Positions 34,058 through 44,096 of a stretch of DNA of 64,000 nucleotides are shown here, piece by piece. The DNA is taken from NCBI RefSeq assembly GCF_036169555.1, contig NZ_CP108032.1, positions 8,184,001 to 8,248,000 of the forward strand, written 5' to 3'. A program made the translations under genes and the position numbers. The notes below the pieces were generated by a model. It was given only the letters and a program-made list of their open reading frames with translations. It did no database searches and was not told the origin of the DNA. The stretch's first letter is position 1, and every line of letters begins with the position of its first letter. This DNA comes from Streptomyces sp. NBC_00306. GTDB lineage: Bacteria > Actinomycetota > Actinomycetes > Streptomycetales > Streptomycetaceae.

Positions 34058-34643
34058 AACGTCCTCCCTGCGGCCGTGCTGGCTTACTTCGAACGGGCGG
34101 AGAACCCTTCGGCGAGGGCAGTGACCCGCGGACGAGATGTCTTAAAACTCTCTGTCCCGATTACATTCGATCGTCGGGGGCTGGGACATCAGGGTTCTCC
34201 CCCTAGATCGCGTGACACCCCCCTAGGTGGGCTCAAGGTCCGCAGGCCGGGCAGACGCCACCTGCTGGCTCCTCGGCATCGACTCGCCTATAGAACGATG
34301 CCGGGTCCTGAGTGAGAGGTACCTTGGCAAGCGCACGTGTGGGGACGTCGGCCGCGGAAGCATCGCCCGGCGGCGGAGATGCAAGCCGACTCCCGGCCAC
34401 CATCTTCGGGGCGGTAATGAATCCTCGTCCCACTCGTGGGGGGCTCCGTCGGCCGCGCCGGAATGGAGTGTGCGGGCAGGGCCCGGCGCCATGTGGCTCC
34501 GGAGCAATACCACCGGGCCGCTCAGTGCCGGCGACGCAGTCTCCTTTTCTGGCGTCGGCCGTCGGGCATCCGCCACGGCCGAAGGCCAGCGGGCCTCCCA
34601 GCTGCGCCTTCCCCGGAAGAGTCGCCGTCGGCTCGAACGATTC
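34058..34643. other. Intergenic, nothing recognised
   Basis: About 590 bases between the LAL gene and the MFS gene, both minus strand, presumably holding the LAL promoter. No gene or strong hairpin recognised. Confidence 0.4.
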
Positions 34644-35834
34644 CTACAGTCGAGCAGCATCGGGGGCCTTGAGCCTACCGGCGCCGATACCGGCAATCAC
34701 GCCCGCGAGAAGCCCGGCTGCTATCGGTACGACAAAAGCTGAGTGCGCATCGAAGGAATCAACTGCCCAACCGCCGATCGCCGCTCCACTTGCCAGACCC
34801 ACGTTGATCCCGGATGTGGCCCACGTGAGACCCTCCGTCAGCGACTCGGCCGGCATCAAGCCCTCCACCAAGGCCATCGCAATGATGAGCACCGGGGCGA
34901 TGGCCAAACCCGCAACAAAGATGGTGAAGGCCAACGGGCCGAGTGAGCTTGTCACCAACAGCGGAGCCAGAAGAGCGGGCATGGAGAATACACAGTAGAG
35001 AAACTGCTTGCTGAGAGAAGCTTTCCATTCAAATGCACCGAAAAGGAGCCCGCCAACGCATCCGCCGACGGCGTTGAGTGCCAGGAGATAGCTGGCAGCA
35101 GACCTACTTCCCTCACTCTCGGCGAAAGCCACCGTGACCACCTCAGTAGATCCAAAGATCGCGCCGACAGCCATCAGGGCAGGAACTACTACATGCAACG
35201 CCGAGAATCGTATCGCCGACCTTCCCGCCGCTGCTCGCGCCTTCACCTTGGGCTCGCTGCTGCGCTGGATCACGAGGGCCGAAGTCCCTACGAACGAAAG
35301 TGCAACGGCACCGAGTACGCCGGCTTCAGGGAAGAAGGACGTTGCTAGCGTGATCGCCAGCAGCGGCCCGACTATATAAACGACCTCATCGACCACGGCC
35401 TCGAAAGAGTACGCCGTTTGAATACGTTTGTCCCCTGCGTAGATTTCCGCCCACCGCGCCCGTACCAGCGAGCCCACGCTTGGCAACACTCCTGCGAGGG
35501 CAGCGCATAGGAACAGGGGCCAAACGGGATACCGTGCGCCTGCCAACCACAAAAGAGCGACAAGGCCGGAAGACGATACAAGCAGAGCCGGCACGGTGAC
35601 TGCTCGTTGACCGCGGCGATCGATGGCACGACCGACAAGCGGACCCAGCACGGCCGTAGCGAAGGCGTAGACGGCGGCGACCGCGCCGGCCAGGCTGTAG
35701 GAGCCGCGGGTTTCGGCCAGCATCACGACGACTCCGATGCCCACCATGGACATGGGGAGGCGGGCGACGAACCCGGCGGCAGAAAACTGCCGGGTACCGG
35801 GCTCCCTGAAGATCTGGCGGTACCTCGACAACAC
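34644..35834 (-). CDS. Major facilitator superfamily transporter
   Basis: 396 residues with about twelve hydrophobic helices and the MFS loop 2-3 motif (GPLVGRAIDRRGQR). The segment FEAVVDEVVYIVGPLLA at the fifth helix is typical of the drug-efflux-type MFS proteins of actinobacteria. It sits in the inner membrane and probably exports a small molecule using the proton gradient. The substrate is unknown. It is transcribed toward the LAL regulator. Confidence 0.85.
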   Translation of the reverse strand: MLSRYRQIFREPGTRQFSAAGFVARLPMSMVGIGVVVMLAETRGSYSLAGAVAAVYAFATAVLGPLVGRAIDRRGQRAVTVPALLVSSSGLVALLWLAGARYPVWPLFLCAALAGVLPSVGSLVRARWAEIYAGDKRIQTAYSFEAVVDEVVYIVGPLLAITLATSFFPEAGVLGAVALSFVGTSALVIQRSSEPKVKARAAAGRSAIRFSALHVVVPALMAVGAIFGSTEVVTVAFAESEGSRSAASYLLALNAVGGCVGGLLFGAFEWKASLSKQFLYCVFSMPALLAPLLVTSSLGPLAFTIFVAGLAIAPVLIIAMALVEGLMPAESLTEGLTWATSGINVGLASGAAIGGWAVDSFDAHSAFVVPIAAGLLAGVIAGIGAGRLKAPDAARL

Positions 35835-36317
35835 CTGGCCTCCGGAGACTTACGAGCGCGCGGCGTGTGCGAAGCATGATTCGTCAGCCGTCCTTGCCCT
35901 CCCAGCTTAGGGACGGAGCGTGTCTCCGAATGAGCAAAAGCTACTCACACATTGCCGGTATCCGGGCAGGTAGCTTCGGCCGCCGCCCTGTCGATGGTCG
36001 TTGAGAGCCGAGCTGCACAAAGCTTCAGCCGACGTCCTTGAGACCCCTTGCCTGATCCGGAGGGGTGAGGTTGCGTCGGTCAGCGCTCACCAGAAGGAGC
36101 GCTGCCGGAACCCACGCACAGCCGCGGAGACGGACAAGGACCTCCTATCCTCGTCGCCCGCACTCAGCCACCAGGTGCTGGTCTCCCACTCCACCCGGCG
36201 GTCAGCTGGCTCCGGCACCAGCGCTCGTCTGCCACCTCGGCGATCCACGTCAAGAGCACCACGGCGGTGTACCCGCATGGCCGGTGGCTCCAGGATCCGC
36301 CTGTAAGAAGCGACGCC
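35835..36317. other. Intergenic, nothing recognised
   Basis: About 480 bases upstream of the MFS gene and downstream of the Het-C-like gene. No convincing frame or hairpin. Confidence 0.4.
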
Positions 36318-37367
36318 TCAGGAGCAGTCCCGTGTCGGGTTGTCATGTGTGATGGCGCAAGCGAGGAGGGCTCCCTGCCGGGTTCCGTACTTGGCCTCCA
36401 GGGCATCGCGATAGCCCTTCCACTGGGCCTGGGTATCCAGAATGGCTGACCGCACGGCTCGATCGAAGTTGGCCGATACGCGGCCTCGAGGGGTGGCCGG
36501 ATTCGAGGTGGTCCCGGTAAGCGGGTCGATTACTCCATGGTCTTTGTTGAGGACGTCGTGTGTTACACCACCACCGCAACCCCACGGGAACAAAGAAAAG
36601 CATCCCGTGCTCAATGGCGCAGGGATGCTCGCAGCTGTTGGAGCACTTCCTACAAGGTTCATGAAGGGTGCCGGCACCGAGCGCGCCAGCCCCGGTGGGT
36701 TATTGATGCCGACGGTCCTGCTCGGGTCGGAGGAGTCTGACCAGTTGCTGTGGGAGTAGAAATCCTGTGTGCCGTGCAGAGCGCGCCCGAGACCTTCAAT
36801 GGCGTTGCATTTTCCCCGGCCGGATATGCTGAGCGTAAATGTGCACGTCGAGTGCAGGTCGACTTCGTCCGGATCAAGTCTTCCAGCGTTCAGCATGTCT
36901 TCGGCGGCGACGACCCCCTCCGAAAGATTGGCCCTAAGGTGTTGTATGCATTCCAGGAGGGACGCTGTAGCTTGTGTGCGCGTTCGCGGGTAGCCAGGAG
37001 CGTTGAGGTAGTCGGCACCGTCGCAATGCGCCGCCTCGGTCAGTGTTTGATCGGAGTCCGGCGCCCCTACTGCGCCGAAGGTCCCGGACCTGCCCGACAG
37101 CTGAGTCAGCGATGAGGGCTGGAAGCAGGCGTTGGCCGGTTCGCCGCCTCTGCAGGCCAGAGCTGCCCTGGCTATCTTCTCGTGCTCGGCGGACTGGCCA
37201 AGTCCATTGATTGTTCCGAATCCCTCGACTGGCGGAGGCTGTGCCTCGGTTCTCAGTGCCGGACTGAAATCTGCTGCGGACGCGGTAAAGTCGGACCCCA
37301 GTGTGACAAGCGATACGAGTATTCCGGCCAGAGGTAGGAGCAGAAGCCGGAAACGGCTCTTCTTCAT
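36318..37367 (-). CDS. Secreted Het-C/zinc-phospholipase-like protein
   Basis: 349 residues, ATG 37367 after GAAGGAAAG. The signal peptide ends near residue 32 (TLGSDFTASAA). The key block is IEGLGRALHGTQDFYSHSNW at 191-209, with His198, Asp202 and His206 as likely metal ligands. This HxxxDFxxHSNW pattern is shared by Het-C-type proteins and the zinc-dependent phospholipase C fold. Further His and Asp residues earlier (AEHEKIARAAL) fit a three-metal site. It would act on lipids or phosphoesters outside the cell. With the sphingomyelinase at 41473 it forms a set of exported lipid-acting genes in AT-richer DNA. Confidence 0.7.
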   Translation of the reverse strand: MKKSRFRLLLLPLAGILVSLVTLGSDFTASAADFSPALRTEAQPPPVEGFGTINGLGQSAEHEKIARAALACRGGEPANACFQPSSLTQLSGRSGTFGAVGAPDSDQTLTEAAHCDGADYLNAPGYPRTRTQATASLLECIQHLRANLSEGVVAAEDMLNAGRLDPDEVDLHSTCTFTLSISGRGKCNAIEGLGRALHGTQDFYSHSNWSDSSDPSRTVGINNPPGLARSVPAPFMNLVGSAPTAASIPAPLSTGCFSLFPWGCGGGVTHDVLNKDHGVIDPLTGTTSNPATPRGRVSANFDRAVRSAILDTQAQWKGYRDALEAKYGTRQGALLACAITHDNPTRDCS

Positions 37368-37605
37368 GTCTTTCCTTCGATATCAAGTGCTGTAGGGGAT
37401 TTAGCTCTGAGGGCCTTCTGCGGTCGGCGAAAGCGTCCGTCGAGTTCTGTTCGGCAATTCGAGCCGTACGCGATGACAGGCCATACTGCCACCAGCTCGC
37501 AGATGTGGCATGAGCATCCGCTACTCATATGCAGACGTACGAACACACGCGCTTGAGGGGTCGGCTTGTGTTGTGCAACAGTTCGTGGAGAGTCAAACTC
37601 GGCTC

Positions 37606-38278
37606 ATGCGGAACTGGACGCTCGTCGAACGGGATGCCGAGCAGGCTGCCCTGCAGAGCCAGTTGGACACACTCGCCGCCTCGGCCGGAGGACTGACAGT
37701 AGTTGAGGGGCCGGCCGGCATTGGTAAGTCTCGCCTCCTGGCCGAAGCTCCTTCGATGGCAACGAGGAAGCGTTTCCGTGTCCTCACTGCGAAGGGGTCC
37801 GTGCTGGAGCAGGGGTTTGCCTTCGGTGCCGTCAGGCAACTCCTGGGAGCCCGAGCTGCGTGGTGCGCTGCCAGAGCGCGTCGCCCAGTGGCTGTCCGGT
37901 TCCGCAGCGCCCGCAAAGAACCTCCTGGGAGGGCTTGAAGGGGCTCTCGAGGCTGAGAGTGAGTCATCGGCCCTGTACGCACTGGCGTGGCTCATCACCA
38001 ACATGAGCAACGACCGCCCGATCCTTGCTGTTGTGGATGACATGCAATGGCTCGATGCGCCGTCCCTCAAACTTCTCCTGCAGGTCATTCCCGATCTGAG
38101 CGATATACCGGTCCTCTTCATCGTTGGCGTGAGAACGAGTGACGTCTCGCATGGCGGTCGGCTCGTCGAGCTGGTTCTGTCCTCCGCCTCGAAGCGCACG
38201 GACCTGAATCCTCTGTCGCAGGGCGCGGCGAACGAGGTTCTTGCCGCAGAGTTCGGTACGCCCGTCGATTCGGAATGA
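37606..38278 (+). pseudogene. Truncated, frameshifted LAL-type regulator
   Basis: ATG 37606 opens MRNWTLVERDAEQAALQSQL and VVEGPAGIGKSRLLAEA (Walker A), up to GFAFGAVRQLLG. A shift near 37850 continues PELRGALPERVAQWLSG and PILAVVDDMQWLDAPSLKLL (Walker B). The protein stops soon after, at GAANEVLAAEFG, where the DNA joins half an SDR gene. All TPR and LuxR parts are missing. Confidence 0.8.
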
Positions 38279-38850
38279 CGGACATCCTGGTCGCCAACGG
38301 GGCGCTCCCCGCCACGGGCGACCTCCTGGACTACACGGACGACCAGCTCGACCGCGCCCTCGACGTGAACCTGCGGGCCCCGGTCCAGCTCTGCTGGCTG
38401 CTCGCGCGGCCCATGGTGGAGCGGGGGTGGGGGCACATCGTGCTGGTCGGATCCATCTCTGAGAAGGCGGCGACCAGGTCGACCTCCCTCTACGACGCCA
38501 CCAAGTTCGGACTGCGCGGGTTCGCCCTGGCCCTGCGCCAGGAACTCAGGGGAACGGGCGTGGGGGTGACCCTCGTCCAGCCCGGTTTTGTCCGCGACGC
38601 GGGGATGTTCGCGGCGACGGGCGCGACCCCGCCGAACGGGATCCGGACCGTGACGCCCGGCCAGGTCGCCGACGGCGTGGTCCGAGCCATCCGGCGTGAC
38701 CGCTGCGAGGTGAACGTCGCGCCGCTGGAACTGCGGCTGCTCAGCGCCATCGCCGGGCAGTTCCCCGGTTTCGCCGAGCGCATCCAGGCCCGTGCGGACG
38801 TCGAGGGGTCCGTACGCCAGATCGTCGATACCCAGCGCTCGCTCCGCTAG
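38275..38850 (+). pseudogene. 5'-truncated short-chain dehydrogenase
   Basis: Begins ILVANGALPATGDLLDYTDD (normally ILVNNAG), then VNLRAPVQLCWLLARPM, IVLVGSISEK (active-site Ser) and SLYDATKFGLRGFALALRQE (Tyr and Lys), and continues normally to the C-terminus. The NAD-binding GxxxGxG half is absent: the reading frame starts at the junction with the LAL remnant. It may be transcribed but should not fold as an enzyme. Its GC is higher than the DNA to its left, which marks the junction. Confidence 0.8.
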
Positions 38851-39595
38851 AGCCTGTCTCATTGACCGGTGAGTGACCCGTAATGAGGCTGGCTAGGCGC
38901 TCCGATGGGCTGGCCTGAGAAATCTGTCTCGGCGTCGAAGCCGGGCGGGCGGCCACCGGATCGGCCTCGCCGCAGACGGTGGCCGAACTGGCCGGCGGGC
39001 TGCGGGCGGCGACCATCGCCCCCCATTGCTCCGAAAGCACCGTGGAGCCTCGAACCCGCCAAAGGCTGTGACGACCAAGCGACGGAGAAGTGCCCGCAAA
39101 CCGTCGAGACCACCCAGCTGCGCGCCTGTCTTCGAGTGTGGTCGGCCGGGTGGCAGTCAAGGCCGGGCCGGTTGCTGAGTCTGCCTCACCCGTTGGTGCG
39201 AGCTCCGGCGCCCTTCGGCCGGCTCCTCGTCGGTCGCGCCGACAGGCGAACGCGCTGCCGCGAAACGATGTGTGACGCTGAGCTGCGGGAAACGACTGTT
39301 CAGCGCCAAGCGGCGGCTTGTTGGCGGGCACTCGGGCGCGCCGGAGCGGCGTCGACGACGTGCAGGACCCCGGTACGGGCAAGCGAGGAGAATATGGCTG
39401 CCTCGACGGAATGGCCCTCAGCCCCGCTGCGGCAACGAGCAGCCACGTTACTGTTCGTGAAGAGCTTTCAGATGGGGTGCAGCAGGGGCGGGCACGAGAC
39501 CATGCAGCTCACCGTCTGTCAGGGCGCACGTCATGGGGCGGCTGCTCCGTCACGGGGCACCTGCGCCGAGTGTTCCGCCACGCGATGTGGGCCTG
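38851..39595. other. No gene recognised
   Basis: About 745 bases. GAGCCTGTCTCATTG at 38850 resembles the end of some IS5-type elements, but no partner end or transposase remains. Frames on both strands are Arg/Pro-rich without a known family. Confidence 0.35.
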
Positions 39596-40213
39596 CTAGG
39601 AGGAGAACCGGTGGAGGAAATATTGCGCGAGAGGTCCCACGCTCAGAGCGTAGAAGAACGTGCCGATGCCTGCAGAGCCGCCGAGGAGGAAGCCTGAGAC
39701 CACAACCAGCACCTCTATCGCAGTTCGCACCCGTCGTGTTGACTGGCCGGTCAGCTTCTGCAGGCCGGTCATCAGTCCGTCGCGAGGGCCAGGCCCAAAG
39801 CCCGCGGTGATGTACAGACCGATCGCAGTTCCGTTCAGCAAGATACCTCCGAGGAGAAGAGCAATCCGACCTGCCGGCTCATGGACTACGGGCAGCAGGG
39901 AAAGGGCTCCATCCAACGCCACACCGACAATCAGGACGTTCGATACCGTCCCCAGGCCAGGTCGCTGCCGGATCGGGATCCAGAAGAGCAGAACGAGCAC
40001 GCCTGTCGCTGCCGACGTTGTGCCGACGCTCAGACCGCTCTGCTCGGCCAGACCCTGATGCAGGACCCCCCATGGCTCGAGACCCAGCCCGCCGCGCAGG
40101 AGAAGCGCGCTGCTCAGTCCGTACAGCATCAGTCCGGTGTAGAGCTGAGCGAGGCGCCGGAGCAGACGGCGACCGTCGGACAGGGCACTGCAGACGTGCG
40201 AAATGAAGAACAA
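39596..40213 (-). CDS. YczE/YitT-like membrane protein
   Basis: 205 residues with five or six membrane helices. LYTGLMLYGLSSALLLRGGL, GLEPWGVLHQGLAEQSGLSV and GFGPGPRDGLMTGLQKLTG match the small actinobacterial integral membrane proteins related to YczE. In Bacillus a YczE-type protein is linked to lipopeptide (surfactin) production, but no transport substrate is established. It is transcribed alone. Confidence 0.75.
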   Translation of the reverse strand: MFFISHVCSALSDGRRLLRRLAQLYTGLMLYGLSSALLLRGGLGLEPWGVLHQGLAEQSGLSVGTTSAATGVLVLLFWIPIRQRPGLGTVSNVLIVGVALDGALSLLPVVHEPAGRIALLLGGILLNGTAIGLYITAGFGPGPRDGLMTGLQKLTGQSTRRVRTAIEVLVVVSGFLLGGSAGIGTFFYALSVGPLAQYFLHRFSS

Positions 40214-40404
40214 GGTGCAACCTCAACGTCCGTGACGAAAGCATGATGCATCTGCTGGGTCACAGCCCTGTGCGGTCAGTCCGTCGAATATCCGCATGAC
40301 GATATAGGCCAGTCGCCGCCCGACTGGCATGGTGGGCGGTCGACTGGCTGGTTTGATTGGGCCGGTGCGTAGTGTGTCTGTGATCAGGCCCTTAACAATC
40401 CTTG

Positions 40405-41355
40405 CTACAGGGCTGCGGGCGAGGGAACCCAGAAGTGTCGCAGGTACACGTCGTCTTCGACTTCAGTGTTCAGAACGACGGCGGTGATGTAGGTGCTGCG
40501 AGCCCCGTTCCAAGACAATGAGGCGATTGCGCAGCTTTCCACTTCGAGCCCATCGCCTGTGCTGGAATCCGGAATAGCAATGTTTCCCCAATACCTCGCC
40601 ACCTGCTGGTCGCCGACGGAAGAAAGGTCGTACGAGTATATCCTTTTGCTTCTGTCGAAGGCGTAGTCGGTCGCGAGGAATATGTTTCCATTCGCAGATA
40701 CTCCGCCACCCTGCACGTTGTGCAGTTTGGAGGGGAGTAGCACCTGCTTCTGCAATACGCCGGTTGCGGGAGAGAAGGCATTGAGCCAGTTGACTTGCAG
40801 GGCAGGGTCCGTGAGATCCGGGTCGCCATATGCCGAGCTGTAAAGCAGACGGTCAACCGGGTTGAAAGCTACCCACGGAGCCTTCCACTTCTGAGGGGAT
40901 CTCGATCCGTAAGTCCTGCCGTACAGCTTCAGGGTGTTCAAGGAGTTCAGGGCGGTCGTCATAGTCCAAACAAAGGTCGGTTCAGCACCGCCTTCCCGTT
41001 CGACAGGGACGTAGACAACCTTGCGAACGGGGTCGATGGACGGAGAGCCTATGTGGGAAAAGTTCTCGGGTGCCGCGAGGCTCGCGTGCACCGTTCTAAA
41101 GTCGAGCGAGAGCTTGTAGACCCGACGATCCCGTGCACTGTTGGAGACGACGTACCAGAATTGACCGTCGGTGCACATTCCCTGGCACTGCTGAGTCCAG
41201 TCATCCTGGTACGCGGTCGATTTGGCGTGTTCCCACTCGGTGATACGTGGATTTGTTGACACTGCGACCGCGGGGCTGGTCAGCGCGCCGGAGAGGGGTA
41301 CCGCAGCGGCCGCTGCTGCAGCCCCCTTGAGTACCGACCTGCGATTCACGGACAT
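40405..41355 (-). CDS. Tat-exported propeller-like protein
   Basis: 316 residues. The start NRRSVLKGAAAAAAAVPLSG is a twin-arginine signal (RR followed by a hydrophobic core) with cleavage near AVA. The mature part has repeats typical of blade structures: GMCTDGQFWYVVSNSARDR, HIGSPSIDPVRKVVYVPVER, APWVAFNPVDRLLYSS and GVSANGNIFLATDYAFDRS. No catalytic motif recognised. Tat export suggests it folds, or binds a metal, before leaving the cell. It lies about 120 bases from the sphingomyelinase gene on the same strand and may be co-expressed. Confidence 0.7.
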   Translation of the reverse strand: MSVNRRSVLKGAAAAAAAVPLSGALTSPAVAVSTNPRITEWEHAKSTAYQDDWTQQCQGMCTDGQFWYVVSNSARDRRVYKLSLDFRTVHASLAAPENFSHIGSPSIDPVRKVVYVPVEREGGAEPTFVWTMTTALNSLNTLKLYGRTYGSRSPQKWKAPWVAFNPVDRLLYSSAYGDPDLTDPALQVNWLNAFSPATGVLQKQVLLPSKLHNVQGGGVSANGNIFLATDYAFDRSKRIYSYDLSSVGDQQVARYWGNIAIPDSSTGDGLEVESCAIASLSWNGARSTYITAVVLNTEVEDDVYLRHFWVPSPAAL

Positions 41356-41472
41356 AATCTACTCCTGATATTTCTGGACAAGGCGAGTTTGCTGCAGAAA
41401 ACAATTAGATGGCTGCTGGCCCCCTGGCCGCCGCGCCCCCCTCTATGACGCAGAGGAGCGCGGCGAACCGCT

Positions 41473-42429
41473 CTAGGAGGAAGTCACCGGATAGTGATCC
41501 GAGTACCGGTTGTAGTAGACATCGTCTAGCTCCCAGAGAGGTGATGTCACCGCCTGCCCAGAGTTTCCGTAAGACGCAGGGTGGGCGTGGCGATTGTCGT
41601 AGAAGACATAGTCAAGCCACTCGCGACGGGCGTTCGGGTACCTCAGCTTGGCAACCGAATTGGTCTGCGGGTCGCTGGTATACGGATGGCCGGCGTAAGT
41701 GGGGGGCACCGCATGAAGCCCGCCGGCTAGGGCCGGATACTCCGAGCGATGCCTGTCGATGTTCATGTCTCCCGCGTAGATCACACGTTCACCGGCCGGG
41801 ATCCCGAGGCTGTCGACGAAGGAAGTGATCTCGCCCATCTGGGACTTCCGCACCTTTGCGGCCTCGCCGGAGTCGCATCCGTCATCGTCCGCCTGGAGGT
41901 GTGTCCCAATTACGTGGACGGGCGATCCGGGGTAGTCGATCTTTGCATAGGCCAGGCCCTTTTCGGCCATGGTGTCAGCGCCGCAGCTGTTGTAGAAGAT
42001 GTACTGGATCTTGCGGGAAATCGGCCATCTGCTTGCGATAGCGACGCCGCCGTCCTCATAGGGCAGTGATGAATAGTTGCCCCGGGTGGCGCTCCATCCG
42101 TCTCGCGACCTGCCGATGACAGGGGTTCGGTTGGGGTAGCCCTTCAGGTTGTCCATCAGGAGCTCGGTGGCCGTATCGTCAAACAGCTCTTGAAACACGA
42201 CAACGTCATTGCCCACTAGATAGGGAGCCTTCCCGATCAGCTCTCCACGAACGTCCTGCGCGAGTCCATCGGAAATCACGGAGGGCAAAAGCATGGTGTT
42301 CGTCGTGACGACCTTGAATTTCAGAAAGTCACGGGCGGCGGGGTCGTCTGCACCCGCCGCATTCGGTGCGGCGATCAGGCTGCCGGCAAGCAGCGCGCCA
42401 ATCGCGGCACTGATGGTGCGTATTTTCAT
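41473..42429 (-). CDS. Secreted sphingomyelinase C-type phosphodiesterase
   Basis: 318 residues from ATG 42429, preceded by GAAGGAA. The signal peptide ends near NAAGA. The fold is DNase I-like: TTNTMLLP, VVVFQELFDD (catalytic Glu), VIGTHLQADDDGCDS, YAGDMNIDRH (Asp and Asn), REWLDYVFY and YSDHYPV (final Asp-His pair). The Q-E-x-F-D and HLQADD forms are those of bacterial neutral sphingomyelinases such as beta-haemolysin. It would split sphingomyelin or related phospholipids outside the cell using magnesium. It is AT-richer than typical genes in this window, which suggests acquisition. Confidence 0.88.
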   Translation of the reverse strand: MKIRTISAAIGALLAGSLIAAPNAAGADDPAARDFLKFKVVTTNTMLLPSVISDGLAQDVRGELIGKAPYLVGNDVVVFQELFDDTATELLMDNLKGYPNRTPVIGRSRDGWSATRGNYSSLPYEDGGVAIASRWPISRKIQYIFYNSCGADTMAEKGLAYAKIDYPGSPVHVIGTHLQADDDGCDSGEAAKVRKSQMGEITSFVDSLGIPAGERVIYAGDMNIDRHRSEYPALAGGLHAVPPTYAGHPYTSDPQTNSVAKLRYPNARREWLDYVFYDNRHAHPASYGNSGQAVTSPLWELDDVYYNRYSDHYPVTSS

Positions 42430-43239
42430 TGAGTTCCTTCTATTTTCATGGTCCGCCGAAACCATCGGCAAGTGGGCCTGCGGAGCAGGGAGTGGGGGAC
42501 AAGCGCTGAAGTCGACTCCCCAGAGGACAACAAAGTGTCCGTGGAGAGTAAGAAGAGCAGCATGCTTCCGCGTAGCGGTCGGGGGGTGACTCCGGCGAAG
42601 CCCACGCGCCGATGGGGTAAGCCCGGTTGCCGTGCCCCCGAAACCACATAGCGGGTATCTGTGGCAGGACCGAACCTAGCCCAAAATGCAGACGTCAGCG
42701 TGAGGAGTTTCTACTCATTGGCCTCCTCGCACCTCCACGTGAATCGTCCGCAGGACTGGGAGTAATAGGCTATAAATACCATTTCTTGGCATTGGGTGTG
42801 GAGACGTGCACGGGCCTGCGGACGCGGGATGCTCCTGCGCAGGGTGAAGCGCGCCCGGGAACGAGCGGGAACGTGCAGAGGGTGGGTGGCTAGGTGCCGC
42901 TGGTGGCGTGTACACCGCCGACCAGCCGTGAGCGTACGGCGGGGATCGGTCAGCAGGCACAACGAGTTCGTGGTGGAACCAGAGCCCGGCCGGTCGCCAG
43001 ATCGGTCGTGGCGGTGTGCCAGAAGACCTCTGTCCGGGCGGTGTTGAGGCCCTCGCCCGCTCGGTTCTGCGAGCGGGCGAGGGCTGCGGCCAGCGACTGG
43101 GGGGAACGCCGGCCGGATCGGGACCGCAGACGGGCCGGTCTGTCTGGGGCGTGAACAATTCGATCACTCCACGGGAGTCTGGGTGAGAGCGATCGCTGCT
43201 CAAATGGGTTCGCTCCTGACTACTCTCCACCCCTGCTTA
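42430..43239. other. No gene recognised
   Basis: About 810 bases between the sphingomyelinase and the IS5 element, with a terminator-like hairpin at 43049 and a frame in the last 90 bases that joins the gene fragment beyond the IS. Confidence 0.4.
43049..43084. terminator. Strong hairpin
   Basis: GCCCTCGCCCGCTCG (43049-43063) pairs perfectly with CGAGCGGGCGAGGGC (43070-43084). No nearby gene clearly owns it; it may be left from a lost gene. Confidence 0.55.
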
Positions 43240-44096
43240 GACGCCATCTCATTTGGCGAGTCTGCGGTAGCAGATGAGGGTGCAGGCGATGCTGGTGAAG
43301 GCGAGGAAGTGGTCGGCTTTGCGTTCGTAGCGTCGGTGGAGGCGGCGGCAGCCGGCGAGCCAGGCCATGGTGCGTTCCACGGTCCAGCGATGGCGGCCCA
43401 GCCGTTGTGAGGACTCGACTCCCTTGCGGGCGATGCGGTGGGTGATGCCGCGCGTGCGTAACCATTTCCGCAGGTGGGCGTAGTCGTAGCCCTTGTCGGC
43501 GTGGAGTTTGGCGGGCTTGCGCCGTCGCCGGCCGCGGCGCGAGCGGATGGGCGGGATGCCCTTCACGAGCGGGATCAGGGCCTGGCTGTCGTGCAGATTG
43601 GCCCCGGAAATGCCGACGGATATGGGCAGACCCGATCGTTCCGTGATCAGGTGGATCTTCGAGCCGTACTTGCCCCGGTCGACAGGATTCGGACCTGTCA
43701 GGTCCCCCTTTTCAGGGCCCGCATGTTCACCGAGTCGATCGCGCACCTCGACCAGTCCAGCTCGCCGCGGGCACCGAGTTCGTCGAGGACCAGGCGGTGG
43801 AGTTTGGCCCACACCCTGGCCTTGGACCACTCCGCAAACCGCCGGTGGGCGGTCGCTCCGGACGGGCCGAACGACGCCGAAGGCAGCTGCTGCCAGGTGC
43901 AACCCGATGTCGCCACGAAGACGATCGCCGCCAGCACTTCCCGGTCGCCGTGCCGACGCCGACCACCGCCCTGCGGCCGCGACGGCGCCTCCGGTACCAC
44001 CCGCTGGAACAACTCCCACAACTCGTCCGGCACCAACCGCTCAACGATCCCCACCATGACTCACAGACTACCGAGTCACCCAAATGAGATGGCTTC
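43240..44096 (-). mobile_element. IS5-family (IS427-type) insertion sequence
   Basis: 857 bases with TA on both sides (43238-43239 and 44097-44098). Inverted ends: GACGCCATCTCATTTGGCGA on the left and GAAGCCATCTCATTTGGGTG read inward from the right. Two overlapping transposase frames fill it. Size and layout are typical of this IS group. Confidence 0.9.
43249..44057 (-). CDS. IS5-family transposase made by -1 frameshifting
   Basis: The first frame (44057-43698) gives MVGIVERLVPDELWELFQRV, GCTWQQLPSASFGPSGATAH and AIDSVNMRALKRGT. The second continues KGDLTGPNPVDRGKYGSKIH, LHADKGYDYAHLRKWL and GRHRWTVERTMAWLAGC (DDE motif: Asp in IDS, Asp in ADKGYD, Glu in VERTMAW). They overlap at AAAAGGGGG (43704-43712 on the other strand). 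Slipping back one base gives ALKKGDLTG, which is the expected family sequence. This is the usual programmed frameshift rather than decay. Confidence 0.88.

Noticed and set aside
38845..38890. GAGCCTGTCTCATTG as an IS5-type terminal repeat
   Set aside because: No second end and no transposase sequence within reach.
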